Source of the DNA: Lutjanus erythropterus
Taxonomy: Eukaryota > Chordata > Actinopteri > Lutjaniformes > Lutjanidae
DNA: 64,000 nucleotides
Reading direction: 5' to 3'
Assembly: GCA_020091685.1 (NCBI GenBank)
Contig: CM034611.1
Location: forward strand, 14,762,719-14,826,718
Shown here: in pieces, positions 1-64,000 of the stretch
Layout of the letters: each line of letters opens with the position of its first letter
How positions within the stretch are numbered: position 1 is the first letter of the stretch
Program-made: the position numbers and the translations under genes
The notes under the pieces: model-generated
Told to the model about the DNA's origin: nothing
Databases searched by the model: none
Seen by the model: the letters and a program-made list of their open reading frames with translations, nothing else

Positions 1-64
1 TTGTGTTATCCCTGACTGAGTGTGTGTCTTATTATGCCGATGTTGTCTTTTATGTTTTCCCCAG

Positions 65-51336
<51,272 letters not shown>

Positions 51337-51989
51337 GTACGTTATACAAGTCACATACACACACACGTTACTGTGAGGCTGTATATCCTATGTGATTGCT
51401 TTTTAATCTCATATAAATCAAGACGACCTCCAATTCAGTCGGGCCTCAACTCTCAACTCCCAGCAGGGCCTCAAGGTGATTGGCTGAGAGAAACGCAGCG
51501 GGAATGTTTTATGATTGGTTGCGAACACACACAGCAGGGGCAGCAGTGATTGGATGAGAGTGCCCAGCGTGTCACCGCTGCTGATGTAGTGCTTCTGTAC
51601 AGCTGCTGCACTCAGTTACCTCACACCCCATTGGTTTGCCGTACTCTGGAGACCTTTTGTGATTGGCCAGGCGTGGATAATTTAATGAGGTGGAAACGGA
51701 TAGGAAGAAACAGACACTTCTGGGAGCTGGAAATAAAGACTTGGCTTTATTTAATCCCCTGAATGTATGATTGAGTGTCAGACCTATGCAGCACGCTGTC
51801 TGAATATCAATGTAATTTTATATGAGATGCTACCTTCTGATTTCAGGGACTGGAAGTCACATTTAAAAAGATGCAGCCTGTAAAAGGATGCAAGTGCCTG
51901 TGAATCCACAAGACACACTGAGAATTCATATTTTAGAAGAGACTGTGAAATTAAGAAATAAGATGTGGCTTTTGCAAAATATGAAATAT

Positions 51990-52021
51990 GGTACCACTTT
52001 ATTTGAATGGGTGTCCATAAG

Positions 52022-52094
<73 letters not shown>

Positions 52095-52746
52095 AAACAC
52101 ACGTACAGCTGACATTAGCTAGTTAGCTTGGTTACCCATGGAGCTAGCCGCCCAATTAGTTGATTCAGCCCTAGAGTCCCAGGAGCCAAATCCGAAAATA
52201 TTCATGACACCATTACAAAAGTATTTGACAGTGTAATGAAGCTTGATGACACCATTATGACAAGTCCAAAAACTTTCCAGTTTACTTGAGGTCAAGGAAA
52301 ATTTTTTGACACACTTATAATGGGGTCATGATGTCACGTTGTCATCACAAAGACATTTCTGTCTGGGTTAATGTCAAGTTGTCATAACAAAGCCTTTGAT
52401 AGGTTATGTTGTCTTGTTTGACGTCACGTCGTCATGAGAAAGACCTTTTGGCTTGGTTTATGTCAGGTTGTCATAAGATGGACATTTTCGTCTTGGTTAA
52501 TGTAAAGTTGTTATAACAAAAATATTATTGGCTTGATTATATCAAGTTGTCATAACAAAGACATTGACAGGTTATGTTGTCTTGGGGAATTTCAAGTCCA
52601 TTAGAAGTGACATAATTGACCGAATGACACTTCATTACAACAGTCACAGACATTCAAGACTCCTTCATGTTCATAACAGGAGTCATAACATAGTTATTAC
52701 AGTGTAATGACAGTCTTATGCACGCCCCTTATAATAAAGCGTTCCC
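51990..52746. mobile_element. TGTCATAACAA-rich inverted-repeat element, copy 1
   Basis: The left end GGTACCACTTTATTTGAATG then GGTGTCCATAAGA (from 51990) is matched by the inverted right end CAGTCTTATGCACGCCCCTT followed by ATAATAAAGCGTTCCC (52711-52746). The interior repeats GTTGTCATAACAAAGACATT in several variants. A TG microsatellite has expanded directly inside the left end. No open frame. Confidence 0.7.
52025..52090. repeat. (TG)33 microsatellite
   Basis: An uninterrupted TG run inside the left end of the transposon at 51990. Confidence 0.97.
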
Positions 52747-55700
52747 TGAAATGTTCTATAATGGTGTTGTGCATGTTTGTTTGCAACCGGAGAGCACAGT
52801 AGATTTATGCACACACATGCTTACATCTGATCCTCTTGAGGTCTGTTAATTGGACACTCTGTTATCATGGATCTGAGGTCAGTTGCCATGGCACTACAGA
52901 CAGTGTAATATCAATATTAATCAATACAGACTGATGCCATCTAGAAAGAATCAGTTATACTCTTGGAAAGCCATTTGAAGCCTGGCCAGAGTGTGTTCCC
53001 ACATTGAACACCTAGAAGGGCAACTGGTCGTCACGTCGGATTCAACTAAACATCTGCTGCTGATTGTGTGGATAATTAAATGCAGAGCAGAGCTCACAGC
53101 AAAACTTCATCTTGTTATTTAGCGACAATCTGCTTTGGGGGAGTTGGGATGATTTACAGCTTGAGCAGTCATGTGTCACATCAGTGCCGATCCTCGGCGA
53201 CAAAAACATTAATTTACTGGGATTGCTTTCCGCCGAGAGTTTTTAATTTGTTCGTAGTGTTTAGCTTGATGAGTGAAAATACTTTCAAACATTAATTTCT
53301 GTGAGTGTCAGATTTCCCAGAGTGCTGTTTTGGATACAACATTGCGCTGGGTCATTTAATCATTTTCATGTAACTGTCCTTCTATCTCTTTGTGTAATGA
53401 TATTGTCTGCTGGACCTTCTGGGACTCCACAGTCTTTTAATAGTGGAGTATTGGCATTTTGTGGTATCTCTTTCATTTAATTTTATTGAGTCCTTGTTTG
53501 CAGACTGCAGTAAGGACTTCATGATCAGTCTCTAAAATGTCACTCTTCTAATTAAGAACCACAAGGGGAGAGAGATTATGTGCACAAATGTGTTTTAGGG
53601 CACCTGCAGCACCTTTTAGCATGAAATTACCTTAATAAACGTTCATGATTCAAACCATTCATCCTGGGCCTTACTGGAATTTAGGGTTTTGTATGCATGC
53701 ATGTGTGCTGTACATTTCTGTACAGTTTGACCTGTGCACAAAGAGCCTAATTGAATTGACAGCAGAGGCTCCAGCAGTAACACAGAGCAGATGTGTGCTG
53801 ACAGGCAAACGAGTGAGGCTGGTGATGTGGGGAGCATCTGGGCAGGGATGTGGGTAGGCTATGTGTTTCAAAACCCCAACTGAAGTGAAACTGTTAAAGA
53901 GACTATACTCTTCTCAAATGCTCAATCTTGTTTTCAGTCTTCCATACCTGCTGTAGCCAAAAACTGCCGATCATTTCACTCCAATTCCAATCAGCTCTCT
54001 GCCCTCCATAGACAGCTCGACTGTGTAGGTACTGTCAGTGAATCAGTATTTAGCTGAATGAATCTTCAAACAAGTAAAAGTCGCAATAGTTAAATATTGG
54101 TTTCAGCTGCAAGGTTACCCACATCACTCTCCAAATAGTACTTAAAATTAAATGTCACTGCAGAGTCATTCACATGCACGTGGAATAATACAATGAAAAC
54201 ACGCAAAACTTGCAGGTGACTTGCACCAGAAACATGTTTTCTTCTATCAGTCGTAGTAAAGTAAACTTTGCCAGCTTGTTTTAAACAGTTAGTGAATACA
54301 GTGTCTCTCTCTGTGTAATATTACCAGTAGTTTTCTTTCGCCATGTGTCTTTTGGATGACCACAGACCGTCCTGTGATGTCACTCCTCTCTCCATTGCGG
54401 CGTTCCAACCTCAGGCACCTCGTTATCCTTGGAGCCCGGCCACGGCAGTGTTGGGTTAAACCCACACTGTGGGCCGGAGCCAGAGGCTGACTGACAGACA
54501 GAAACGGCGCATGCAATCTTGAACTGTATGAACTGCAGGGCTGAGATTCTTTGAGCTTTTTCGTATCATCAACTCCCCCAAACGCACTCCCAGTACACCT
54601 CAGACCCACATATGCATTCAGGAGCCCTGAGATATTGTTGTTTAGGAGTTGAAAGTGAATTTTCTATCAATTAGCACTCCATGTGTAGAAATAATAGTGA
54701 TGAGGATGAAAATTAGCATTTTGCTCACAAATGTTAATACTGGGATAATTTATTTTCAATTAAATTAACGAGGAGGAAAGTTGCTCATTATGCCCTTTTA
54801 TTTTTTAATGCTTTTTCTAGTTTAATTAGATCAAAAGCAACAAGAAAGCATGCTTTTGTCTTGCTCCTCCATTGACGCCTTTACCAGCGTGCATTATGGG
54901 GTTTTGTCCAGTTTCAGAGCAGTAAATGATACCAATATAAGGGTTACTGTGGGATTTCCCAGAAGCCTCTCCATCTCTCCTTATACGAAGATACAGTATG
55001 ATCCGAGTAAACCCATAATGCCTGATGAAGTCATTCAAGTCCTCTGCAAAATATAAACTCATGAGCCAAATCATAAGCACATGGTTAGTGCCACAGGAGT
55101 GAGCAGTGTACAGAGCCACAACACTCACCCTCGTTTTAAACCATCTCAGCTGACACGAGCATTTAGGTGCAAGAGGTTTGAACCTCTGACACGTACCAAT
55201 TAGAGTGGTTTTAAAATTGATTTTCCGATTCAAATCGATCTTCATTTGAATGAGCCTATGTTGATTCATGAAATCCCATGATTGATCTTTAATTTATACC
55301 TTTTCTTGGGGATGCATGAAGCTCTTTTCCTGTTGGTCTTCCTCAGCTGACCTTTGGTTCTTTGCGCAACAAGATCTGGCCATGTTAGAGACTAGTAAAC
55401 CTCTTGTATAAACTGACACAAAAAGAGAGAGAGCAAAAAACAGTTTTTGTTTTTTAACCTGTATTTTTTTTCAACAAATGAGGGTTGGGACGTAGCCTGT
55501 TTCCCAATGCTGAAGTGGGACCCGAGCCACTTGTGTTTGTTGCTCCTCGCCAGGATTAGGAAGCTCTCTCTAGCCACAAAGTACAGCGAGTTGGGATCTG
55601 TGGATTGGAGGGCAAACATTTAGCAATACTTTAACACACAATGTCAGATGATTAGGCATCTCCAAGTGGAGGTATTTGCTTTGTTTGAAGTGATTAAAAG

Positions 55701-58700
55701 AGGCTATGAAAGCATGGCTACAGTGGATTGCTGTTGTCTATTTAAACTGTAGCTCATTATGCAAAAGCAGGAAGATATTGTTGAGTTTCATCAAGGGAAT
55801 AAAGCAATTGTCCCTCATTTTTCTGTCACAATCTGTGAGATACGTGTACAAACTGGCACAGCTTTTTCCTCACTAGTAAGGAGAAGCAACATCTGAGAAA
55901 GGGAGGAAGTAACATACTCTGAACAGAAAGCGTCTTTTCCTTTAGGAGTGGGGAGGGGAAATTGAAAGGGGAATATAGATCACCAGAGCAGGTTGTAAAG
56001 ATGGAAGGGGATTTCAGCAGAGGGATAAGGATGATGGGTTGAGGAGGAGAGCGTGCGCGGGAGGGTTAGTCGAAGAGGGCAGAGCACGAGTGGAGCACCA
56101 GAACAGAGTCTGCAAATGTTTTATTCAAAGGCAGAGATTATTGCAGGCTTTGGTTTCATCTCATTTTGCTCTTATTGACAGGAAGTTTCAGGAGGGAATC
56201 GGGTTTTCCTCCTGCATGCTCCCTCGCTATTGATTTCAGGAGCATGGTGCATTACAGGAGTGTGAAGGAATAAAGGAAAAACTGAAGCATGTATTGCATG
56301 TTCTCTGCTGGTGAATCGTATGTGTGTCATGTCCACATATTGTTGTTTCAGGTGTAACGGTAACCTGTGAGAGCAGGAAGGCATGTTGAAATCAATATCT
56401 CCTGGCACAGATGGAGGCCTGCACTGCATGCATTAGGCTTTTCTCGCTAATTGAAATGCATTTGGCACTAGCGAGGAAATGTTTGGCACCGTCTCACAAG
56501 GCAGTTGTGAGATTTCCACATCTCACGGCCTCTTTGATAAAACAGCTTGATTTATGGGGATATTAAAATTCTACGCAGTCTGACAAATGGTGTATAATGA
56601 TGGCATGGTGGCTGAAAGATAAGCAATAAACTCAAATGTATGACACTGTCCAACAAATGGTATATATTGTTATCACTACACACTCTTGTGTTTCATGCTT
56701 TGTTAGTTAAACAGCCATCAGTCATCAGCACACAGCACAGCTTCTGGGTCATTTGTGCTCACAGTGTTTGCTCTCCCATCAGCTATAGGGGATTGGTAAT
56801 CACACCACTGCAGTGCTATTTGTCTTGATTAAGCAGAAATAGTTGATGCTCATTGCAGGTCACAGTGTCAGTTTCAACACAGTAGCGAAGGCACTCACTC
56901 CTTCCGTTATCTCTGCTGCCCTGTGGCTGGAGCAAAGATCGATCCGCTCGCTGTTGTTCAGACGTGACCCAGTGTTTAGAGTGTGAATATGCAAGATAAA
57001 GTGCCACATGAACAACAGCATGATTAATGATACAACAGTTGCAGATCAGGTAATGACCATTAACTCTGGATAGGCATTTTGTTAGTTGTGTATGCATGTG
57101 TAGCAGGCCTGCCCCTGCACATTTTTATTTAAGCTCTGTGTTGTGGATGTGAAGGAATGACGCAAGGACAAATGCTGCCTTGCCAAACATGAGGGAATTT
57201 ATTCTCTTTCACGGCTGTGTGTTAACACAATATATCAGTATGGCAACTTCTCGTGACCAGGTTTCTACACACACCTCTCCTCAGTCTCCTGAAGTTAACT
57301 GACTAGTGTATAACTAGTGTCTTTAAATTAAGAGTCTTAATTTAATTCAGTAAAACAAAATACACCTTTATTATCACATAGACCCTTTTAGTGTCAATGT
57401 CATGATTACATCACAGTGTTAGCTGGAGGCAAACACAAATCATCTCAGAGTCGTACGCCATGTCACCAAATGGAAATGTCAGCTATGTTGTTGGGTGCCA
57501 GAATTGATGTAGTAATGCTTAAAATTCAGGTTTTATCACATTCCAGCTGCCAGTCAAAAAAAGGAAGACAACTATGATAAACAGAATAAGACAAAAATTG
57601 GGAGATCTGTGCAAGCTGCAAAAAAATAAAGGCAGGCTGTTTTCCTCTCACTCATCCTCTGGACCAGTCAGTGTGTACTGTGTCACTCTTCTGCAGGGCC
57701 TGAAGCCAAATGAGGAAAGTGGAGGTAATCTCCAGGAAATGACAAAGTGTCAACGGTCACACAACAGCAAAATAATTCACAAAATAAAACCTCCCCAAAA
57801 GAAATGTACATAGACTTATTATGCAAGGAAGATAATAACAAAATCTAAACAGCATGGATGATTGGTGAAACATAAACCTATTGCACATATATCTAAATCT
57901 GCTCGCACCCTCTCGAACCTGCAACTACGACCATATATACAAGCCCCTCTGACAGCTAGCTTTGTGTAAATTAATGTTGTTTATTCTCCAAGGACATCTC
58001 CATAATATATGCTCACCAAGAGACAATAGATGGTGTGACATCAGTACACGAGCATGAATCCCACCACTGTCCCCGACATCAAAACAATGCCACAAATCTG
58101 TAGCCGAAACAGCAGAGTTATTTTGTGTAATTGGTGGTATGTTTCTTCCTTCCTGTGGCAAAACTATGCAGTAACTTTATAAATTAATACAGCAGTAGCC
58201 TCTGCAGAAAGTTCCCACATCTTCCATCTGACATGCATTAGTATTGTAATTCAGCAGGGCAGCTTGTTTGCTAAAAGTGGGATTTCTCGGCTGGCTGCAC
58301 CTGTAACCTGAGAAGTCATTTTATTTTTTCCTCACAGAATGAAAAATATTTCTTATTTGAGCAATCACGAATGATTATGGATATTATCCTAGCTTCAGCA
58401 GGGGAGACGATGGCAATTTGGTCTTTTATTTGTTCTAAACAGAAACAGAGCTTTCATTCTCTCTGGGTTCCTCTAGTTTAGGAAATGATGAAAATGCTAC
58501 AGTGTTTGCACAGGCACTGGGAGTCCCAATTCGCCAGACCGCCGAGGAAAACGGTGGGGCTTCATTCTGCTCCAGCTCGTGTGCACTGAACCCCTGTTTA
58601 TAAAGCCCAGCAAGGCTGACTGAGCATCAAAACTTGATTCTGTTTATCATTTCTCTTTGATTCTATCGCTGAACAGCCCTAATGATGACAGTTCTGCACT

Positions 58701-59124
58701 CGGTGATGCTTGATATTGTAAAAAAGACCTTGACTCATCTTTCAGCAAGTTAAAAAAAAAAAAAATCACCTTCACAAGGAGCTGGGAATACTTTGCATCT
58801 ACTTATGTGCAGCATCAGGGCTGTAAATCTTTCAAAATTTAAGCCAGCTGCTATTTTTGCATTGTAATATATGCAGTAACTGCATGTGTGACTTCAGTGA
58901 CAATGATTTAGTGATGATATGTCTTCTGCTGGCTCTGACATTAAGACTCCATTAACACTAATCTGCCTTTTGGTGTCAAGGACTGGACATTTGTTTCCTA
59001 GTCTTGACTGACAATAATGACTGTGCAAATGATCCATGATTTAAATTTACTTACATACGTACACAACATACATGTGACAATGTATTTCTAATCATTTTAA
59101 TGTTTCTTTTCTCTGAGGGGTGAA

Positions 59125-59385
59125 GGGATCTGCATAAAACTGTCGCATTCATGTCGTCACACGTGACATGAACATGAAAGCATCTTTATGAATGCTTATA
59201 ACTAAGTTTAATTCGGTCAGTTGTATAATTTGTCAGGGATGTGTTTGTGTTAATGGTAATGTCAAGTTGTCAAAACAAAGAAACTTGTTAGGTGTATGTT
59301 TTAACATCACATGACATTAATCTGGCCTTATAACATATAATGACATCTTTATGACGATTCCAAATGGTACCGTTTGGAATCAAAT
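59125..59385. mobile_element. TGTCAT-family element, partial copy 2
   Basis: CTGCATAAAACTGTCGCATT, GACATGAACATGAAAGCATC, TAATGTCAAGTTGTCAAAAC and AATGACATCTTTATGACGAT reproduce the internal phrases of copies 1 and 3. It ends near GATTCCAAATGGTACCGTTT (59356-59375), itself part of a near-palindrome. Truncated compared with the others. Confidence 0.6.
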
Positions 59386-60164
59386 AATAGATTCTATTAT
59401 TACATTAAAAAAATAGGTGTTATTGCTACCTACACAGAGCTAATACGTGTTTCCTCCTGGCATGTGCTTCCATATGAAACTGGTTGACATATAGCTGGTC
59501 ATAAATACTTGGCTGGGGGTGTAAACAGGAAGGAGGCATGGGGTGAGGATATGACCTCCAGCACACTTCACACACACAGCCTCTCTGGTGTCAGTGCAGA
59601 AGCATCCTCGTGTGGCATGTGAGGGCTCCTGGAAGCCCTCATTAGCCCGTAGGCAGCTCTGCTATGCACTGCAGGGGTTTGTGGGGGATTTAATAACGGT
59701 GAGTGTCATTCGTCATGGCAGTGTGAGTGATTTACATGGACCAGCGTGCACCTTTGCGGGATCACATATAATGTCATAAATCCTTGACACTTTAGTTGTG
59801 TGCTCATGAGTGAACGGGTGTGAAACCGGCATTTTTCTCGTGTCTCTCGAGGTATTTCCAGGATCATTTTGGTTTCTTTTGTACTTTTTTGAATGGAGGA
59901 TGTCATGCTAATGTGCCGATTCCCACGCTGCTTCTGTGAAAACATCTGTGCCTCTGATCCCTCTGCTTTGACGCTGCAGCTGACTACTAATAATCCCGTG
60001 CTGTAAAGGGCCTCCAGTGTCCTATTGTCATGAAGGAAGCAGAAACAAAGAGAATTAAGTATTCTCATTGGCCCAATAAAATAAAACCAGCTACACGCAG
60101 AGCAGGTCATCTCTGGCCTGCAGCCAAACCCTCCATTAGACTCTCATGTAAAAACCTTTTGGCA

Positions 60165-60168
60165 GTGT

Positions 60169-60229
<61 letters not shown>

Positions 60230-60254
60230 TGTGTGTTTGTGTGTGTTTGTGTGT
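60165..60254. repeat. (TG)n microsatellite with TTTG interruptions
   Basis: A TG run of about 90 bp interrupted by CTG once near the start and by TTTG three times near the end. Confidence 0.96.
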
Positions 60255-60548
60255 AAATGGTCGGTTGGAGTTTAGTCATTGCAGAGAGAGCTACCACCTA
60301 TATTTATGGTTTTCTTTATTTCTACTGAAAGCAAAAACGTGAGCGAGGGAAATGATCTTAATAGACGAAATAGAATAACTGACACACACAGTTTCTGTAA
60401 CCTTTATTTTTGACGCACACAGGCTGACAGATGGTGGGTTGGAGTTTTGATTGGCGAAAAGTTACCTAAAAAACCTGAGAATTTACCAGGGACCCTGTTT
60501 TTTTTTTTAGCTTTAATGTTGGAGAATATCGGCATATGAGAAAAATGA

Positions 60549-61168
60549 GTAATGCTTTATTTGAATGATTGTGCATAAAACTGACGTGATACTGTCATAA
60601 CTATATCATGACACCTGTCATGAACATGGAAGAGTCTGTATGAAAGTTTATGTCTTTGTCATTATGTGTCATTTGGTCAATTTTGTCATTTTAATGCAAA
60701 GTTGACATTGTTTGAAATGTCTTTGTTATGACAACTTGACATTAATCAAGACAACATAGCCTGTCATAAACATGCCATAGTAGGCCTAATGATCAAAAAT
60801 GAAACTATTAAGCTTCATGTTTTTACATTACATCATAAAGATGTCATAAAGATGTCATTAGGTGTTATTACATTGTAAAATGCTATTTAAAACCTGTCAT
60901 AAATAATTCCTTTTACCTTAACTACAGTGGAGCCAGTTGGACTTATTAGAAAGATGTCATTATGTTTTATTACACTGTCAAATGCTTTTATGACAATCAT
61001 TGCCAATGTTGTCTTGGTAATATATCAAGTTGCTCTAACGATGACATCTTAAACCTCAACTTTGCATCACGAGTGACATAATTGACCAAATGACATGTAA
61101 TTACAGCAGTCATAAACATTAATAAATACTCGTTCATGTTCATGACACTCCTTCAAATAAAGTGTGAG
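60549..61168. mobile_element. TGTCAT-family element, copy 3
   Basis: The left end GTAATGCTTTATTTGAATGA followed by TTGTGCATAAAACTGACGTG is matched by the inverted right end CATGACACTCCTTCAAATAA then AGTGTGAGC (61141-61169). The interior has TTTGTTATGACAACTTGACA and TGACATAATTGACCAAATGA, shared with copy 1. Non-coding. Confidence 0.7.
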
Positions 61169-62657
61169 CAGAAAACAATAACAAGCTTGTTAAGAAGCTT
61201 GCAGGGGCTGGAGCAGCTGGAGTCCAGAGGCTTGAACCTGAGTACTAATAGACACCCAGTGGGTTTAGACTTGTATGTAAGGTGTATGTAATATGTACCT
61301 ACAGCCACACAGTGTTGTGTTTTCACACTGTGTGTGGGCTTTAAATTCCATTTTTCATCCATAATAAATGTTTGTGAGGTGCTCGGTTTCCAAACCTCTG
61401 ACAAAACCTCATCAGCTCAGATGTAATGCAGGTCCTCTTTAAACCACACATCACTTGTAGTCTGACTCCTATTATTTTGTCATTAGAGACCTCCAGGAGA
61501 GTCGGCCCTGCTCCTCAAGCTGTGGCTGACGGTATTTTTAGAACAAGTCTTCCAGTGGGGGGATGAGATAATCAGTGGGTATTGTGACCTTGCGTCTGCA
61601 GAAGAGGTGTGCAAAGGCAAGATGAGCTGATTTTATTTAGTCTGGAACAGATAAACAAATGTGTGCAGATGAGGTAGAGTTGGGCAGTAACACATACGTT
61701 GAGTTGTCTCAGACAGATTCTATTACAGACCTTTGAGATAAAAGTCTGAGCAGCCGACCGATAAGTATGAGGGACAAGGGTGAGAGGACTCACAGTTGAA
61801 GGAGACAGATAGCACACAATACCTGCAGGAAGACAAAACATGAACCATTTCAGGAGAAAGTTTTGATTTCCAATAAAATTTATTTTGTGCTCTGTAGTGT
61901 TTTATCGCCCCACTGAATCTCAGCTCTCTCTTTGTTTGACCTGTTAAGAGGATGATGTTTTGTTTGGAAACGGTTAGATCCAACTTTCAATTACTGGAGC
62001 TTCTTGTTTGTCCACATCAACACCACACACTCACATGTGGAAAAGTATGTACACACACACACAGACATAATGTGGATGCCAGGTGTTTACTGTAGAATTT
62101 TAATGAGGAAATTAAATATTTAGAGGTTCAAACTGTCAAGCCGGCGAAACATATAGATTGTTCAGTAGTTGTGGCCATTATGTCAGCTTAGGTGCTCTTT
62201 ATGAGGTGAACTGAAGAGGTGTGTATTCCAACCTGAGGTGGGGTGTACTTTGTGAGCATCTTTTGAATGATAAGGCCATCTTGAACCAATTACATGGGCT
62301 GTTAGCTCCATCTGAACCCTCAGCAAACTCTGCTCACAGTCATTTAGTAGAGCACGCCACAAGGTTAAAGGATAATTTGCCGGATAGGGATTAAATACTT
62401 GGAAACCTTCAACAAGTGAGGGCATAAAATGGGCAGGTTACTCGTCCATATAGAATTGGTGTGTGTTGCATCGTAGATTTATAGATGAATGAGCTTAAGT
62501 GATTCGGAAAGGCATAAAACATAACCTCATTAGCCTAAATGGATTAAGGAAGTGTACTATGGAGGCTTAAGGGCCTTGTCATGTGTACTGCATATGCGTC
62601 TGTGCATCAGTGGGTGCAGATTCATCTTCTGCAGTATGATTGGGGTAAAGTATATAG

Positions 62658-63482
62658 TTAAAAGGATAGTTCAGATTTTTTTAAAGTGGGGTTGTATGAA
62701 GTACTTATCCATTTGCTGTGGACGGGCTCAGCAGCAACTTATTCTAACCACTTAAGAAAAAAGCCAATCTAACTCCATTGGCAAAATACAGGAGGTGCTG
62801 GTCTACCACGGCCTTGACTGGTTAGTTTGTTTGTCTTATTGTGTGACTTCAGTGAATCCAAACTAACCTTTCAAAACACTAAAGTCACACAATAACGCAA
62901 ACTAACTAACTGATGGAGGCAGCGGCAGACCAGCGGCTCTTGTGTTCTGCAAGGTAAAATAACTGATTTTGCCGGTGGAGTTTGGTTGGATTGGAGAGAA
63001 CAATATTTGGCTAGTACAAAGTGGGTTTCCTGTCCAAAAAAAAAGGCTGTCTAACAGCAAAATAAAGTGGTAAAAATGTTCAAAATATAGTATACCCTTC
63101 AATTGATATTCATTGAATGTCAGCCTTTGTCTAAGTGGTTGAAATATGTTTTGATTGCTGACCCCGCAGGGCTCAACAAAAAAGGACTGCTCATTTGCCT
63201 GGGGCAAGTAAAATGCCACCAGGGGCTGGTAAATTTAACAACTCACTTGACTAATTGGCCAAGGGGATGAAAAGGGAATTAAACAAGTAAAAAAGTAAAA
63301 GTAAAAATTTTGACAAGTAGATTTCTGACCCACTTATCTTCAACCCTGCTCTGCCCACTGCAGCACATTGCATTGCTTAGCTTCCTGCACTGGGAGCATG
63401 TTGACCACCATGTATTTTAGGCGTTACACTGACTGTGTACCTCATACAACCTCACTTGAGATAATGCGAACCATCTCTTTAA
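62658..63482. mobile_element. TTAA-flanked non-autonomous element, copy 3
   Basis: The left end TTAAAAGGATAGTTCAGATT, then GGGTTGTATGAAGTACTTAT, is inverted on the right as CTCATACAACCTCACTTGAG ... CATCTCTTTAA (ending 63482). The centre contains TTAGTTTGTTTGTCTTATTG against CACAATAACGCAAACTAACT. About 825 bp, non-coding. Confidence 0.7.
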
Positions 63483-64000
63483 AGTTTCTGTGTGCTCTCG
63501 ATGACTTTTCATTTCAACTCGGCTGCTTTATAATCACTATAAAATCTTGAATCAGGGATGTGGTAACTCTGCGCTGATGAATTAATTTCATTAATATTAT
63601 GTCAGGCAGAAATACCACAGTCATAATGAATGCCTCCTTGGCCTGATTTTAATCACTTAATAGCAAAGTGAATGCAGATGAATGAGCCCTGCTTCACTGA
63701 TTCTTGTAAACAATCTCCCTCCCTCGATGTCTGTCGCTGCTGCATCTCTTCAAAGTGAATTTTTCCTTCACTATTTGCATTTTCAGAAATGTGTACTGTA
63801 CAGATGACCGTGTGGTGTACATCATTATTGCCTCTGGCAAGAAGTAATGGAGTATGTGATTTTATTACAAGAGGTTTAATGTGGTGTAGTGTACCTATTT
63901 TTAGCACACTGTTGGATTACTGAGATTTGATGGAGTCACAGACTGCTGAGTTTGCACCAGTAGCACTCCACCTCAGATGGACTCATTGCGGCATACATCC

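Larger units (their letters stand above)
51337..64000 (+). other. Start of a very large prex2 intron, no exon recognised
   Basis: From the donor at 51337 to the window end, 12.7 kb, I find none of the expected C-terminal P-Rex2 exons on the + strand and no other gene on either strand. It holds three copies of one inverted-repeat family (51990, 59125, 60549), two TG microsatellites (52025, 60165) and a TTAA element (62658). The stretches 52750-59120 and 61170-62650 show no repeats I can name; some AT-rich blocks such as 54700-54850 and 56400-56560 could be conserved non-coding DNA but cannot be judged from one sequence. Confidence 0.6.

Overview
The window is ordinary vertebrate genomic DNA, almost certainly from a ray-finned (teleost) fish. 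It is low-density and exon/intron organised, with long CA/TG microsatellites, a tRNA-derived SINE, LINE fragments and many short non-autonomous DNA transposons of kinds common in spiny-rayed fishes. It holds one recognisable gene, on the + strand: the middle and 3' part of prex2, which encodes P-Rex2, a phosphatidylinositol-3,4,5-trisphosphate- and G-beta-gamma-dependent Rac exchange factor. The gene starts upstream of the window and continues past its right edge.

I read 26 coding exons between 65 and 51336. All internal boundaries are GT-AG and the reading frame stays open through every junction: 3138 coding nt, 1045 complete codons plus a partial codon at each end. In order they encode DEP1 (exons at 65, 1552, 1750), DEP2 (5943, 7757, 11059), PDZ1 (11528, 13730), PDZ2 (14939, 18936), and most of the long C-terminal region related to inositol-polyphosphate 4-phosphatase (22845 to 51336). 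The DH-PH catalytic module lies upstream. The last roughly 160 residues, carrying the CX5R-type motif, lie downstream. The paralogue call (prex2, not prex1) rests on DEP2, PDZ1 and PDZ2 residues that match P-Rex2 as I remember it and differ from P-Rex1.

The rest is intron. Much of it is repeats: three TTAA-flanked foldback-containing elements of one family (39803, 50237, 62658); three copies of a TGTCATAAC-rich terminal-inverted-repeat family in the last intron; a hAT-like element (6094); a MITE that makes up most of one intron (13907); a CAACCTT/TTACCC-type TTAA element (48505); a degenerate minisatellite (about 19880-20365); a SINE (30450); and remnants of two LINEs (36290 and, reversed, 44280-44900). 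The final 12.7 kb (51337-64000) contains no exon I can recognise.

I found no novel biological system. The observations most worth a second look are structural: an in-frame-skippable exon (42620-42748) sitting between a UG-rich tract and a long CA repeat; two introns that are mostly transposon; perfect hairpins at 7351-7386 and 30864-30930; and a repeat-derived cluster of nuclear-receptor-like half-sites at 32918-32944.
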